Of a stretch of DNA of 64,000 nt, positions 13,986-24,082 are shown one piece after another. The notes under the pieces are model-generated. The model worked only from the letters and a program-made list of their open reading frames with translations. It did no database searches and was not told the DNA's origin. Origin of the DNA: Asaia astilbis JCM 15831 (GTDB lineage: Bacteria > Pseudomonadota > Alphaproteobacteria > Acetobacterales > Acetobacteraceae). The number at the start of each line of letters is the position of its first letter. The first letter of the stretch is position 1. Location: positions 157,237-221,236 of the forward strand of contig NZ_BAJT01000003.1 in assembly GCF_000613845.1 (NCBI RefSeq), written 5' to 3'. Position numbers and translations under genes: made by a program.

Positions 13986-15332
13986 ATGGCCGCTCCTGTT
14001 CTTATGCCGGCGCTTTCGCCTACCATGACCGAAGGCACGCTGACCAAATGGACGCGCAAGCAAGGTGACAAGATCAACTCTGGCGACGTGATTGCAGAAA
14101 TCGAGACCGACAAGGCAACGATGGAAGTCGAAGCCGTCGATAGCGGTATCCTCGCCAAGATTCTGGTGCCGGAAGGCTCGGAAAACGTGGCTGTGAACAC
14201 CCAGATTGCGATCATCGCAGAAGAGGGTGAAGACATCTCCGCGCTTGAAAATGGTCCGGCAGCTGCCCAGACAGAACCAGCGCAGCTCGCGGTCGAGGAA
14301 AAGGCGCCCCAGAAGCCGAAAGATCTGGTGGCAACGCCAGACAAGGAATGGGGAGAGACGTCCGTTATCACCGTGCGCGAGGCGCTGCGTGATGCCATGG
14401 CCGCCGAACTGCGTCGCGATGACGACGTGTTCCTGCTGGGTGAGGAAGTTGCCCAGTATCAGGGCGCTTACAAGGTCAGTCAGGGTCTGCTCGACGAGTT
14501 CGGGGAACGACGGATCATCGATACGCCGATCACGGAGCATGGCTTCGCCGGTATGGCTGTCGGTGCTGCCCTTACAGGCCTCAAGCCGATCGTCGAGTTC
14601 ATGACCATGAATTTCGCGATGCAGGCGATCGATCACATCATCAATTCGGCGGCCAAGACGCTTTACATGTCTGGTGGCCAGATGGGTTGTCCGATCGTGT
14701 TCCGCGGGCCGAACGGAGCTGCCGCCCGCGTCGGTGCCCAGCATTCGCAGTGCTATGCCAGCTGGTATGCTCATATTCCGGGTCTGAAAGTTGTGGCTCC
14801 GTGGTCGTCTGAAGACGCCAAGGGCCTGCTGCGCGCAGCCATTCGTGACCCGAACCCGGTCATCGTGCTCGAAAACGAGATCCTTTACGGCCAGAAATTC
14901 CCATGCCCGGTCGATGAAGACTTCATCCTGCCGATCGGCAAGGCGAAGATCGAACGTGAAGGCAAGGATGTCACGCTCGTGGCCTTCTCCATCATGGTCG
15001 GTGTGGCACTCGAAGCCGCTGAGAAGCTGGCGGAGCAGGGGATCGATGCGGAAGTCATCAATCTGCGCACGCTCCGTCCGCTGGACACGGAAACGATCAT
15101 CAACAGCGTGAAGAAGACGAGCCGCATCGTCTCGGTTGAAGAGGGCTGGCCTGTGGCCGGCATCGGCGCCGAGATCTGCACCATCGCCTGTGAAGAGGCG
15201 TTCGATTATCTCGATGCACCGCCTGTTCGTGTCAGCGGTCTCGATATTCCGCTGCCTTATGCCGCCAATCTCGAAAAACATGCGCTTCCGCAGCCTGACT
15301 GGGTAGTGGACGCGGTTCGCAAACTGTTCTGA
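13986..15332 (+). CDS. pdhB: Pyruvate dehydrogenase E1 beta subunit with N-terminal lipoyl domain
   Basis: At 448 aa this is longer than a plain E1 beta (about 330 aa). Residues 1-80 form a biotinyl/lipoyl domain with the lipoylation site [12 protein letters not shown] linker with Ala/Pro/Glu follows, and the transketolase-like E1 beta core begins near residue 120 ([15 protein letters not shown]). Such fusions are known in alphaproteobacteria. The domain is closely similar to the one at the E2 N-terminus (pdhC), which points to duplication or exchange within the operon. Lipoylation here would need LipA, encoded downstream. Confidence 0.96.
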   Translation: MAAPVLMPALSPTMTEGTLTKWTRKQGDKINSGDVIAEIETDKATMEVEAVDSGILAKILVPEGSENVAVNTQIAIIAEEGEDISALENGPAAAQTEPAQLAVEEKAPQKPKDLVATPDKEWGETSVITVREALRDAMAAELRRDDDVFLLGEEVAQYQGAYKVSQGLLDEFGERRIIDTPITEHGFAGMAVGAALTGLKPIVEFMTMNFAMQAIDHIINSAAKTLYMSGGQMGCPIVFRGPNGAAARVGAQHSQCYASWYAHIPGLKVVAPWSSEDAKGLLRAAIRDPNPVIVLENEILYGQKFPCPVDEDFILPIGKAKIEREGKDVTLVAFSIMVGVALEAAEKLAEQGIDAEVINLRTLRPLDTETIINSVKKTSRIVSVEEGWPVAGIGAEICTIACEEAFDYLDAPPVRVSGLDIPLPYAANLEKHALPQPDWVVDAVRKLF

Positions 15333-15344
15333 GGGGCTGCGACC

Positions 15345-16607
15345 ATGGCTACCAATATCCTGATGCCCGCGCTCTCTCCGACGATGACCGAAGGTACCGT
15401 GTCGCGTTGGCTGAAGAAAGAAGGCGACAAGGTCAGATCAGGCGATCTGATTGCTGAGATCGAGACCGACAAGGCGACGATGGAAGTCGAAGCTGTCGAT
15501 GAGGGAATTCTGGGACGGATCGTCGTCCCGGAAGGGACCGAAGGAGTCAAAGTGAACTCCCCGATTGCCATTCTGGTCGAAGAAGGCGAGGCGCTCCCTG
15601 AGCTGAGCGACACGCCTCCTGCCAAGGCAGCTGCGCCCGCACCGCAGACGGCCAGCCAGTCGGAGCCCGCAAAAGCTCCGACCTCTGTGCAGCCTGCGAC
15701 GTCAGCACAGCCGTCCCGGTCTGCGGACTCATCATCGGCAGGAAAGCGACTTTTCGTCTCTCCTCTCGCGCGTCGTATCGCCGCGCAGAAGGGGCTCGAT
15801 CTGGCGTCTGTGAAAGGCACCGGCCCGAACGGCCGTATTCTGCGTCGCGATGTCGATGGTGCCCAGAAGGCGGCGCCCGTTGCGGCAGAGCCAGCAAGCA
15901 CTGCACCGGCCGAAGCAAAACGCGTCGCCAACTCGTCCATGCGCAAGGTGATCGCGCGCCGTCTGAGCGAGTCCAAGCAGAACGTTCCGCATTTTTATGT
16001 CTCAGTGGATATCGAGCTCGATGCTCTGCTGGCCTTGCGCGCCCAACTGAATGCCGCCTCGCCAAGCGAGGGGGAAGGGCAGTTCAAGATCTCGGTCAAC
16101 GATCTGATGATCAAGGCTGTCGCCCTTGCCCTGCGCAGCTGCCCGGGCCTGAACGTGCAGTTTACCGAAGCCGAAACGCTTCATTTCCCTGATATCGATA
16201 TCTCGATGGCGGTATCGATCCCTGACGGTCTGATCACGCCCATCATTCGTCAGGCAGATCGCAAGTCTCTTCGCGAAATCAGTGCCGAGGCCCGCGATCT
16301 CGCCAAGCGTGCCCGCGATGGCAAGCTCAAGCCCGAAGAGTTTCAGGGTGGAACGTTCTCAATCTCGAATATGGGCATGTTCGGCGTGCGCGAGTTCTCG
16401 GCAATCATCAACCCGCCGCAGGCCGGTATCCTGGCCATTGCGGCAGGTGAAAAACGTGCCGTTGTGCGCGGGGGTGAGCTGGCCGTTGCCACGGTCATGA
16501 CTGCAACGCTCTCGGTCGATCATCGTGCCGTCGATGGTGCTCTGGGCGCCAAATGGCTGAACGCCCTGCGTGATATCGTTCAAAACCCTTATCGTCTGGT
16601 GATCTGA
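15345..16607 (+). CDS. pdhC: Dihydrolipoamide acetyltransferase (PDH E2)
   Basis: E2 forms the core of the pyruvate dehydrogenase complex and transfers acetyl groups to CoA. The 420-aa protein has an N-terminal lipoyl domain (residues 1-80, [11 protein letters not shown]). After an Ala/Pro/Ser linker comes a peripheral subunit-binding domain at about 137-172 ([16 protein letters not shown]). The catalytic domain ends with [13 protein letters not shown], holding the active-site His. It lies 12 bp after pdhB and 3 bp before lpd. Confidence 0.96.
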   Translation: MATNILMPALSPTMTEGTVSRWLKKEGDKVRSGDLIAEIETDKATMEVEAVDEGILGRIVVPEGTEGVKVNSPIAILVEEGEALPELSDTPPAKAAAPAPQTASQSEPAKAPTSVQPATSAQPSRSADSSSAGKRLFVSPLARRIAAQKGLDLASVKGTGPNGRILRRDVDGAQKAAPVAAEPASTAPAEAKRVANSSMRKVIARRLSESKQNVPHFYVSVDIELDALLALRAQLNAASPSEGEGQFKISVNDLMIKAVALALRSCPGLNVQFTEAETLHFPDIDISMAVSIPDGLITPIIRQADRKSLREISAEARDLAKRARDGKLKPEEFQGGTFSISNMGMFGVREFSAIINPPQAGILAIAAGEKRAVVRGGELAVATVMTATLSVDHRAVDGALGAKWLNALRDIVQNPYRLVI

Positions 16608-16610
16608 GCA

Positions 16611-18014
16611 ATGGACAAATTCGATCTGATCGTCGTTGGCGGCGGTCCGGGCGGGTATGTCGCCGCCCTGCGCGCCGCACAGCTCGGCAAGAATGTCGCC
16701 GTTGTCGAAAGCACCCATCTGGGCGGAATCTGCCTCAACTGGGGCTGTATTCCGACCAAGGCATTGCTGCGCGCGTCTGAACTGAATCATCAGCTGCATA
16801 ATCTGGCCGAGTTCGGTTTCAGCGCCGAAAAGGTGAGCTTCGATCTCGAAAAGGTCGTAGCCCGTTCGCGCGGTGTCTCTCGCCAGTTGTCGCGTGGCGT
16901 GTCTGGCCTTCTGAAAAAGGCCAAGGTCAAGGTGTTCGACGGCCGTGCCAAACTGGCCGGTCGTGACGGCAAGGCCCATATCGTTTCTGTCAGTAAGGAT
17001 GGCGCCGAAGTAACGCGTATCGGTGCACCCGATGTCATTCTGGCAACGGGCGCTCGGGCACGTCATTTTCCGGGGCTCGAGCCGGACGGTGATCTGGTCT
17101 GGACCTATCGGGAAGCAATGGTGCCCAAGGAACTCCCGAAGCGTCTGCTTGTGATTGGCTCCGGTGCCATTGGTGTGGAATTTGCCTCTTTCTATCGCAA
17201 TATGGGCGCGGAAGTGACCATTGCCGAAGTGGCCGATCGCATCATGATTGCCGAGGATGCCGAAATCAGCGCCATGGCGCAGAAGGCGTTTGAAAAGCAG
17301 GGGATCAAGGTGCTGACAGGTGCCAAGGTCGGACCGCTGAACAAGAAGAACGGCACGGTATCGACGCAGATCACAACCGCTTCGGGTACGACCGATCTTG
17401 TCGTGGAGAAGGTGATTCTGGCTGTCGGGATTGTAGGCAATGTCGAGGATCTGGGTCTGGAACAGACCAAGGTCAAAGTCGAGAAAACCCATATCATTGT
17501 CGATGAGTTCTGTCGTACCGGCGAGCCTGGTCTCTGGGCTATCGGTGACGTCGCCGGCGCGCCCTGGCTGGCTCATAAGGCGAGTCATGAGGGTGTGATC
17601 TGCGTTGAGAAAATTGCAGGTCACGATCCTGAACCGCTCCACCCGCTCAATATTCCGGGGTGCACCTATAGTCGTCCGCAGGTCGCGTCCGTCGGTCTGA
17701 CGGAGGAGAAGGCCAAGGCGGCAGGGCGCAAGCTCAAGATCGGCCGCTTCCCATTCATGGCCAATGGCAAGGCACTGGCAATGGGTGAGCCTGACGGGCT
17801 GACCAAAACCATTTTCGACGCGGAAACCGGCGAATTACTCGGTGCCCACATGATCGGTGCTGAAGTGACGGAGATGATTCAGGGTTACGTCATCGCACGG
17901 ACATCCGAGTTGACCGAGGCTGAACTTAAGGAAACCGTGTTCCCGCATCCGACCATCTCCGAGACGATGCATGAGTCGGTACTTGCCGCATGGGGTGAGG
18001 CGCTCCACTTCTAG
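16611..18014 (+). CDS. lpd: Dihydrolipoyl dehydrogenase (E3)
   Basis: E3 reoxidises dihydrolipoamide with FAD and NAD. The 467-aa protein opens with the FAD-binding [19 protein letters not shown]. The redox disulfide Cys41-Cys46 lies in [16 protein letters not shown] second Rossmann motif, [15 protein letters not shown], lies near residue 182, and the C-terminal [10 protein letters not shown] carries the catalytic His-Glu. It completes the PDH operon and its stop overlaps or abuts the lipA start. Confidence 0.97.
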   Translation: MDKFDLIVVGGGPGGYVAALRAAQLGKNVAVVESTHLGGICLNWGCIPTKALLRASELNHQLHNLAEFGFSAEKVSFDLEKVVARSRGVSRQLSRGVSGLLKKAKVKVFDGRAKLAGRDGKAHIVSVSKDGAEVTRIGAPDVILATGARARHFPGLEPDGDLVWTYREAMVPKELPKRLLVIGSGAIGVEFASFYRNMGAEVTIAEVADRIMIAEDAEISAMAQKAFEKQGIKVLTGAKVGPLNKKNGTVSTQITTASGTTDLVVEKVILAVGIVGNVEDLGLEQTKVKVEKTHIIVDEFCRTGEPGLWAIGDVAGAPWLAHKASHEGVICVEKIAGHDPEPLHPLNIPGCTYSRPQVASVGLTEEKAKAAGRKLKIGRFPFMANGKALAMGEPDGLTKTIFDAETGELLGAHMIGAEVTEMIQGYVIARTSELTEAELKETVFPHPTISETMHESVLAAWGEALHF

Positions 18015-18022
18015 TGACGACC

Positions 18023-19006
18023 ATGCAGCGAATCACCATCGACCATCGAAAGACGGGCTCGCTCCGTCATCCTGAAAAGGCCAATCGGCCCGACAACCCG
18101 ATCCAGCGCAAACCCGACTGGATCAGGGTCAAGGCGCCGAATAGTCCGGTCTATCAGGAGACGCGCAAGCTGATGCGTGACAACAGGCTGGTGACGGTCT
18201 GTGAAGAGGCTGCGTGTCCGAATATCGGTGAGTGCTGGTCCCAGCGCCACGCCACCATGATGATCATGGGCGAGATCTGCACCCGGGCATGCTCCTTTTG
18301 CAATGTCACCACGGGCATGCCGAAAGCGCTCGATACGGATGAGCCCCAACGTGTTGCAGAGGCTGTTGCCAAGCTCGGCTTGCGTCATGTGGTGATCACC
18401 TCGGTCGATCGAGACGATCTTGCCGATGGTGGTGCGTTGCATTTCGCACAGACGATTGCGCGAATACGCGAAGCTTCACCGGCAACAACGATCGAGATTC
18501 TGACGCCTGATTTTCTGCGCAAGCCGGGCGCGCTCGAAGTCGTGGTCAAGGCCAGGCCCGATGTGTTTAACCACAATATCGAGACTGTTCCGCGACTCTA
18601 TCCGACCATTCGTCCCGGCGCGCGCTATTTTCAGTCAGTGCGTCTGTTAGACGACGTCAAGGCTTACGACGCATCCATTTTCACGAAATCCGGGCTGATG
18701 CTCGGCCTGGGTGAGGAGAAAATGGAAGTGGCTCAGGTGATGGATGATTTCCGTATCGCCGATGTCGATTTCATCACCATGGGGCAATATCTCCAGCCGA
18801 CCCCGAAACACGCAGGGGTCGCTAAATTCGTCACGCCGGACGAATTCGAGGAATATGCGCGACTTGCTCGTGCCAAGGGCTTCCTTCAGGTCAGTTCAAG
18901 CCCGCTGACACGCTCTTCCTATCATGCCGACTCTGACTTTGCTGCACTCAGAGAGGCCAGGCAAAACAAGCTGAAGCAGGATCTGCTTCCGTCGGAGAGA
19001 CAGTAA
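18023..19006 (+). CDS. lipA: Lipoyl synthase
   Basis: LipA is a radical SAM enzyme that inserts two sulfurs into octanoyl groups on E2 and related domains. Two cluster motifs are visible: [12 protein letters not shown] (auxiliary 4Fe-4S) and CTRACSFC (radical SAM). The C-terminal RSSYHAD includes the Ser ligand. I chose ATG 18023 ([10 protein letters not shown]); a GTG at 18014 overlapping the lpd stop is an alternative that adds three residues. Its location behind the PDH genes fits its job of activating the two lipoyl domains encoded there. Confidence 0.96.
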   Translation: MQRITIDHRKTGSLRHPEKANRPDNPIQRKPDWIRVKAPNSPVYQETRKLMRDNRLVTVCEEAACPNIGECWSQRHATMMIMGEICTRACSFCNVTTGMPKALDTDEPQRVAEAVAKLGLRHVVITSVDRDDLADGGALHFAQTIARIREASPATTIEILTPDFLRKPGALEVVVKARPDVFNHNIETVPRLYPTIRPGARYFQSVRLLDDVKAYDASIFTKSGLMLGLGEEKMEVAQVMDDFRIADVDFITMGQYLQPTPKHAGVAKFVTPDEFEEYARLARAKGFLQVSSSPLTRSSYHADSDFAALREARQNKLKQDLLPSERQ

Positions 19007-19467
19007 ATGCCCACCCACGCCGAGCAGCGGCTGATCGCCTACAGTCCTGAACAGCTTTTCGATCTCGTGGCCGACGTGGGGGCTATCCGCAGTTTCTTCC
19101 GTGGTGCGTGAAGGCTGTTGTCAAAAGTCGGACCGAGCAGGAACTGGTTGCTGACCTGACAGTCGGATTTGGGCCATTCCGTGAGACCTTCACCAGCCGC
19201 GTCTCGCTGGAAAAGCCAGATCGCATTCGTGTCCGCTACGAGAAGGGTCCTTTTCGTTATCTCAATAATGTCTGGACCTTCTCGCCTGACCCGCGTGGCT
19301 GCCTCGTCGATTTCTTCGTCGATTTTGAATTCCGGTCGCGGCTTTTGCAAAATGCGATCGGGGTCGTTTTCAATGAAGGGGTGAGATTGATGGTTTCGGC
19401 CTTCATCAAGCGTGCGCGCGATATCTACGGCGTTTCCACGCAGCCGGGCGCAGTGATCAAAAATTAA
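19007..19467 (+). CDS. Coq10/RatA-type START-domain protein (frameshifted)
   Basis: Members of this family bind ubiquinone or related lipids (Coq10) or act as RatA-like proteins. The start directly abuts the lipA stop and gives MPTHAEQRLIAYSPEQLFDLVADV. Reading then stops early, but adding one base near 19081 gives YPQFLPWCVKAVV and continues through VSLEKPDRIRV to 19467. The corrected length is about 153 aa, normal for the family. The exact role, ubiquinone chaperone versus other, cannot be decided from sequence. Confidence 0.85.
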
Positions 19468-19600
19468 ATACGCGTAGGTTTGAAAAAAGCACCGCAACCG
19501 AGCAGCTTCCGTTACGTTCTGTCGCAGTCGAGAGCTCTCCTGCGGACTGATGTGCTCCGCTGAAGACCTTTTGGATCCGAGAGTATTGGAAGGAAGAGAC

Positions 19601-19917
19601 ATGAAGTTTTCCGCACTGGGCGCCACCCTGATGGCTGCCACCTTCGCTGTTGCAACCCCCGCCTTCGCCAAGCACACGCACACCCATCACAAGGGTCATG
19701 CTGCTAAGACCGAAGCCCATAAGAAGGCTGAGAAGAGCGCAAGCGCGACCGATGATCTCAATGCCCGTACCTTCAGCAGGCTCAGACCCCGGTTCCGGCA
19801 ACGGCGCCTGTAGCGGCTCCTGCTGCCAGCGCAACGGCACCGGCCCCTGCACCTATGCCGATGGACCCTTCGATGAAGATGCCTGCCTCGAGCATGCCGG
19901 CTTCTTCGGGCCAGTAA
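19601..19917 (+). CDS. Small exported His/Ala/Pro-rich protein (frameshifted)
   Basis: I do not recognise a family. The start at 19601 is preceded by GGAAGAGAC. A clear signal peptide (MKFSALGATLMAATFAVATPAFA) precedes a cleavage site at AFA-K. The mature N-terminus is His- and Lys-rich (KHTHTHHKGH). A frameshift near 19778 joins it to an Ala/Pro-rich tail ending in Met/Pro/Ser repeats at 19917. The His/Met content could bind metals, but this is speculation. A GC hairpin with T runs follows at 19976. Confidence 0.6.
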
Positions 19918-19975
19918 AAATTTTTCTCACGTCCCTGAGTCCCTCGGGGCGCCGGGGTGAGAAATCGATGGAACT

Positions 19976-20003
19976 GCCGCATCGCGGCGGGGTTTTGTTT
20001 TTT
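19976..20003 (+). terminator. Probable intrinsic terminator
   Basis: A GCCGC/GCGGC stem with a 3-nt loop (19976-19988) is followed by GGGG and the T-rich stretch TTTTGTTTTTT. It lies between the small exported protein gene and cydD, about 60 bp after the former's stop. Confidence 0.6.
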
Positions 20004-20129
20004 CCGGAGATCGAGGACGCTGACATTGGGGCAGGGTATGACGGGGGCAGGGCAGGCATGCTTAATCTTCTGCAATCTCCACGTCAGAACTCTACCGTTT
20101 GCTTTGCGGATTACCTATATCCCCCGATC

Positions 20130-21857
20130 ATGAGCGGTGTAGACAAAAAACTGGTGCGGGCCTGGGTCCGGCAGCAATCCGGACCGGCCAGGCGTGCAGC
20201 CCTGCCGATCGTCGCCGTGGGAGGTCTCAACACCTTTCTCGGCATTGGTCAGGCCTGGTGCCTGGCCTCCGTGATCGGCGCGTTGTTGCAAACGCGTGGA
20301 GCGCAGGTAAGCGGAACGATCGCGGCGTTTGTCGGATTGTCCCTCTGCCGCGCTGTTTGTCTTTATGCACAGGAATTATTGGCTTCCCGCGCTGGAATGA
20401 TGGCCCGTGAGCGGCTGCGTCGCTCTGTTCTAGGCTCGGTAATCGACATCGGGCCCGCTCTTTTGCGCCGTCAGCATTCGGCAGAAATCGCCGCGCTTCT
20501 AGTCGACCGTATTGAGGTGCTCGACGGCTATTTCGCCCGATGGCTGCCTGCATCGATGACGTGGATGGTCTTTCCGTTTTTCGTGTTGATCGCGGTGTTC
20601 GTCGTGGCGCCCCACGCCGCCCTGATTCTGGCTCTTTGCGGTGTGCTGATCCCAGTCGCTCAGGCAGTGTTCGGCATCGGTGCCGCTCTCGCGTCACGTA
20701 ACCAGTTTCTCGCGATGGTACGCCTTCAGGCGCGGTTCCTGGACCGGATCAGGGGAATTGCGACCATTGTGCTGTCAAACGCAACGGAGCGCGAAGCTGA
20801 AGCGCTCTCCCGCTCAGCGGATGATTTGCGCGGGCGCACCATGAAGATCCTGCGCATCGCCTTTCTCTCGTCAGCGGCGATCGACATCGCGACCGTCGTT
20901 GCAATCATCCTGATTGTCCTGACGCAAGGGCACTTCGTTCACCTCGACGCGTTCTCTCTTCCAAGCATCCGCCCGGCACCGCATTTCACCGAGACGCTTT
21001 TCGCGCTTTTCCTGGTGCCCGAATTCTTCGCGCCTTTCAGAGGACTGGCTCTGGCCTATCAGGATCGCGCCCACGCAGCCGGAGCCGCTGAGGCGATGGA
21101 TGGCATCCAGAACGGCGCCTTTCTCCCGGAGACCGAAACGACATCACTCCCGACAGCACCGATCGGGTCTGTGACGGTCACGATGGAAAATGTCTCCTAC
21201 TGCTGGAATGACGCGGCACCCTATGTCTTTAAGGAACTTACGGTCTCTGTCGGGCCGAACGAGGTTCTGGTTCTGGACGGCCCGTCAGGAGCAGGGAAGT
21301 CCACCCTGATCGAATTGCTTTTGGGTTTCATCAAACCGGTTGCCGGGAAGATCACGTTTAATGGTCGCGATATCGCCGGGATGAGAGGGCGCGATATTGC
21401 TCACCATCTCGCCTGGATCGGACAAAAACCTGTCCTTTTTGCGGGCACGCTGCGCGACAACGTGCTTTTTGCAAAGCCGGATGCTGATGAAGCCAAGCTC
21501 CAGAACGCGTTGAAGGCGGCGGCGATCGATAGCTTTCTGAAAGATCTCCCCAACGGGATCGAGACGGAAATCGGTGAAGGTGGGTTCGGTCTCTCTGGAG
21601 GGCAGGCTCAGCGGGTTGCCATTGCTCGCGCCTATCTCAAGGATGCGCCCCTTCTGCTGCTCGATGAGCCGACCGCCCATCTCGATCCTCAGACTGAGGC
21701 TGAGATTATCGATGCCCTGCGGCCTCTTGTTGAAGGACGAACGGTGATCCTGAGCGCGCATTCATCGGCGATGAAAGCATTCGGAACCAGAACACTGCCT
21801 CTGAGCCAACAGAGCACCAGCCCAACTCAGGATAGGCAGGAGGAGGCGCAGTCATGA
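20130..21857 (+). CDS. cydD: Heterodimeric ABC exporter subunit CydD
   Basis: CydDC exports cysteine and glutathione to the periplasm (and has been linked to heme binding) and is needed to assemble cytochrome bd oxidase. The start at 20130 gives MSGVDKKLVRAWVRQQSG. About 330 residues of transmembrane domain are followed by the ATPase domain. It carries GPSGAGKST (Walker A), LSGGQAQR (signature) and LLLLDEPTAHLD (Walker B). The 575-aa protein is intact. It overlaps cydC by 4 bp. cydAB are not in the window. Confidence 0.92.
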   Translation: MSGVDKKLVRAWVRQQSGPARRAALPIVAVGGLNTFLGIGQAWCLASVIGALLQTRGAQVSGTIAAFVGLSLCRAVCLYAQELLASRAGMMARERLRRSVLGSVIDIGPALLRRQHSAEIAALLVDRIEVLDGYFARWLPASMTWMVFPFFVLIAVFVVAPHAALILALCGVLIPVAQAVFGIGAALASRNQFLAMVRLQARFLDRIRGIATIVLSNATEREAEALSRSADDLRGRTMKILRIAFLSSAAIDIATVVAIILIVLTQGHFVHLDAFSLPSIRPAPHFTETLFALFLVPEFFAPFRGLALAYQDRAHAAGAAEAMDGIQNGAFLPETETTSLPTAPIGSVTVTMENVSYCWNDAAPYVFKELTVSVGPNEVLVLDGPSGAGKSTLIELLLGFIKPVAGKITFNGRDIAGMRGRDIAHHLAWIGQKPVLFAGTLRDNVLFAKPDADEAKLQNALKAAAIDSFLKDLPNGIETEIGEGGFGLSGGQAQRVAIARAYLKDAPLLLLDEPTAHLDPQTEAEIIDALRPLVEGRTVILSAHSSAMKAFGTRTLPLSQQSTSPTQDRQEEAQS

Positions 21858-23560
21858 CCACGTCACCTCGGACGAGTGTCACACCCTCGCAAAACGGCAA
21901 GAGCCCGTCAGACGCAAGGAGTAGCCTGGACGCGCTGCGGCGCATTCTTGAGGTCTGGCGTCCGTTTTACCGCAGGCTCGGTTTTGGCCTTCTGTTATCG
22001 GCGCTCGCGCTTCTAAGCGGCCTGGCCCTGATGTGGAACGCGGGGCTCGGGGTCTCCGCCCTCGCTGTCGGGACGACTCTTGCCTACGGGCTACTGCGTT
22101 TCTTCGGCGGGGCGCGAATTATCCTGCGCTACACTGAGCGTCTCTATGCTCATGATGCGATGTTTCGGGCGCTGGCGGCTCTGCGTGTCTGGTTTTTCAG
22201 CCATCTGGCGCGGGGGGCGGCGGCAGGCCTCGGCTTCAGGCGGGCGGGCGATCTGATGAACCGGCTCGTCGGCGATATCGAGCTTCTGGATAATCTCTAT
22301 CTCCGTATCGCCATGCCTGTTCTGGGGATCGTCGTTAGTCTGCCGGTTCTTGTTTTCGTGGCTGGCCGCGAAAACTGGCGTCTTGGGCTCGGCCTGGCCG
22401 CGCTCTTCATCTTGGCTGCCTGCGTCGTTCCCTATGTCTCCGCCCGACAGGCGGCACGGCGGAGTGGGACCATTCTTCACGCAGAATCGTCCTTGCGCAT
22501 TGCAGCGCTCGATCTCGCAACCGGGTTGCGAGAGGCGCGCGCCTTTGCCGGAGAGGCGCGTCTGGCAGAACGGATCAGGGTGGAAGAAACACGCCTCCAT
22601 GACGCCCAGCGTGCACAGCAAAGGGCAATGGCTGGTGCCGGCGCTTGTCGTTTCTCTGCGGTCAGGCGTCGCTGGCTCTCGTTCTTCTGGCGCTTGCCGA
22701 TGTCGCCGGTCTTGGTGTGAGTTTCCTCGCCGGTGTCGCGCTGGTCTTTCTGACCGGGACGATTTTTGAGTCGGTCGGTACTCTGGCCCGCACCAGTGTG
22801 CTTGTCGGACAGGTGGGGCAAGCCGCCCGTCGCGTGGTCGATATCGCCGATCAGGACAGGGATAGCGGGGAGCAGGGATGTGCTGCGCCTGAGGGCGGCG
22901 ACATCGTGTTGAGCAATGTGAATTTCCGTTGGAACGATACTCAGCCGCTTGTTCTTCGTGGGCTTTCGATGACCATCCGTTCCGGAGAGCACGTGGCGCT
23001 GATCGGCTTCGGGAGCGGGTAAATCCAGCCTTGCCGCGCTTCTGCTCAAGGTTGCGGCTCCGGAAGCGGGAAATATCGAGTTTGGCGGCCATCCGATCGC
23101 GACACTGGACACTGAAAGTCTGCGCGCGCGCATAGGCTGGCTCTCGCAGGCGACCCATCTTTTTGCCGATACGATCCGCCACAATCTGCTTCTGGGGCAG
23201 GAAGGCATCGATGAGGCACGTTTATGGGATGCGCTGGAAAAGGCAGAGATTGCGGAAACGGTGCGCGCGTTGCCCGACGGGCTCGATAGCTGGGTTGGCG
23301 AGAGCGGGGCGCGGCTCTCGGGCGGTCAGGGGCGTCGCATCGCTTTGGCGCGCACGCTGTTGCAGGATGCACCGATCATGGTTCTGGATGAGCCGGCGAC
23401 AGGGCTCGATTCAGCAACCGAGCGGGCCTTTCTCGAAACCCTCGGGCGCACGATGCAGGGAAGAACCGTTATCCTCATCGCTCATCGCCTGACCGGGGTA
23501 GAGGCGCTCGATCGTGCCTGGCGACTGGAGAAAGGGGAGGCGCATCCGCTCCCTCTCTAA
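21854..23560 (+). CDS. cydC: Heterodimeric ABC exporter subunit CydC (two frameshifts)
   Basis: This is the partner of CydD. The first segment (to about 22647) contains the membrane domain with RYTERLYAHDAMFRALAALR, diagnostic for CydC. A missing base near 22648 shifts the frame into SFLCGQASLALVLLALADV. A second break near 23008 falls inside Walker A, where loss of two bases (probably from a C run) turns GPSGAGKS into a stop. The last segment supplies LSGGQGRRIALART and VLDEPATGLDS. The corrected length is about 570 aa. Two independent breaks in one conserved gene favour sequencing error, although a true pseudogene is not excluded. Confidence 0.88.
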
Positions 23561-23654
23561 AGGTGGGACGGGCGTCTGCTTGACGGAAACTGTGTCACAC
23601 GGCAGTGACAGAATTACGGCCCCGTGGAAGTCACGGCGATTCGAGAAGGAAATT

Positions 23655-24053
23655 ATGATGCGTCGTCTGCCTGTGCTCTTGTCGATCAGTGCTCTCGCGG
23701 GCCTCGCAGCCTGCTCGAACGGCCCTGATCGTGATCGCTACCCCGTGTTTTTCGGACCCGCTTCGACTGCGCTCTCCTTGGCGGCGCAGACGATCATCGA
23801 CAAGGCGGCTGCCGATGCGCGTGACACCCATGCCCGCACTGTCGAAGTCATCGGCCATGCTGGCGCTGGGGCCAATCTCTCCGCTGACGAGCTGCTCTCC
23901 GTCGAGCGCGCCAAGGTCGTTGCTGCAGCACTCGCCAAGGCCGGTGTCGGTGGCGCGCAGATCAGCCAGATCGCGCATCCGCCCAAGAACAACGAAGACG
24001 CAAGCGTTGCGTCACGTCTCGTCACCATCGAAGTCGATCCGTCGACACCCTGA
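23655..24053 (+). CDS. Small OmpA-like lipoprotein
   Basis: The protein begins MMRRLPVLLSISALAGLAAC, a lipoprotein signal with lipobox LAAC, preceded by an AGAAGGA site. The following 110 residues resemble a short OmpA/peptidoglycan-associated domain: VFFGPASTALS, VEVIGHAGAGANLSADELLSVERAKVVAAAL and a terminal VTIEVD. Such proteins tether the outer membrane to peptidoglycan. It lies between cydC and recQ on the same strand and is probably transcribed separately; an imperfect palindrome lies upstream at 23590-23611. Confidence 0.78.
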   Translation: MMRRLPVLLSISALAGLAACSNGPDRDRYPVFFGPASTALSLAAQTIIDKAAADARDTHARTVEVIGHAGAGANLSADELLSVERAKVVAAALAKAGVGGAQISQIAHPPKNNEDASVASRLVTIEVDPSTP

Positions 24054-24082
24054 TTGGCCGTACTCTCGACGCATCCTGTTCT

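Noticed and set aside
12861..15281. 806-codon open frame on the minus strand antisense to pdhA-pdhB
   Set aside because: Its sequence mirrors the strongly conserved pdh genes, has no family-like motifs and arises from GC-rich codon use; it is a shadow frame.
16359..17642. 427-codon open frame on the minus strand antisense to pdhC and lpd
   Set aside because: The plus-strand proteins are unambiguous and the antisense product matches nothing recognisable.
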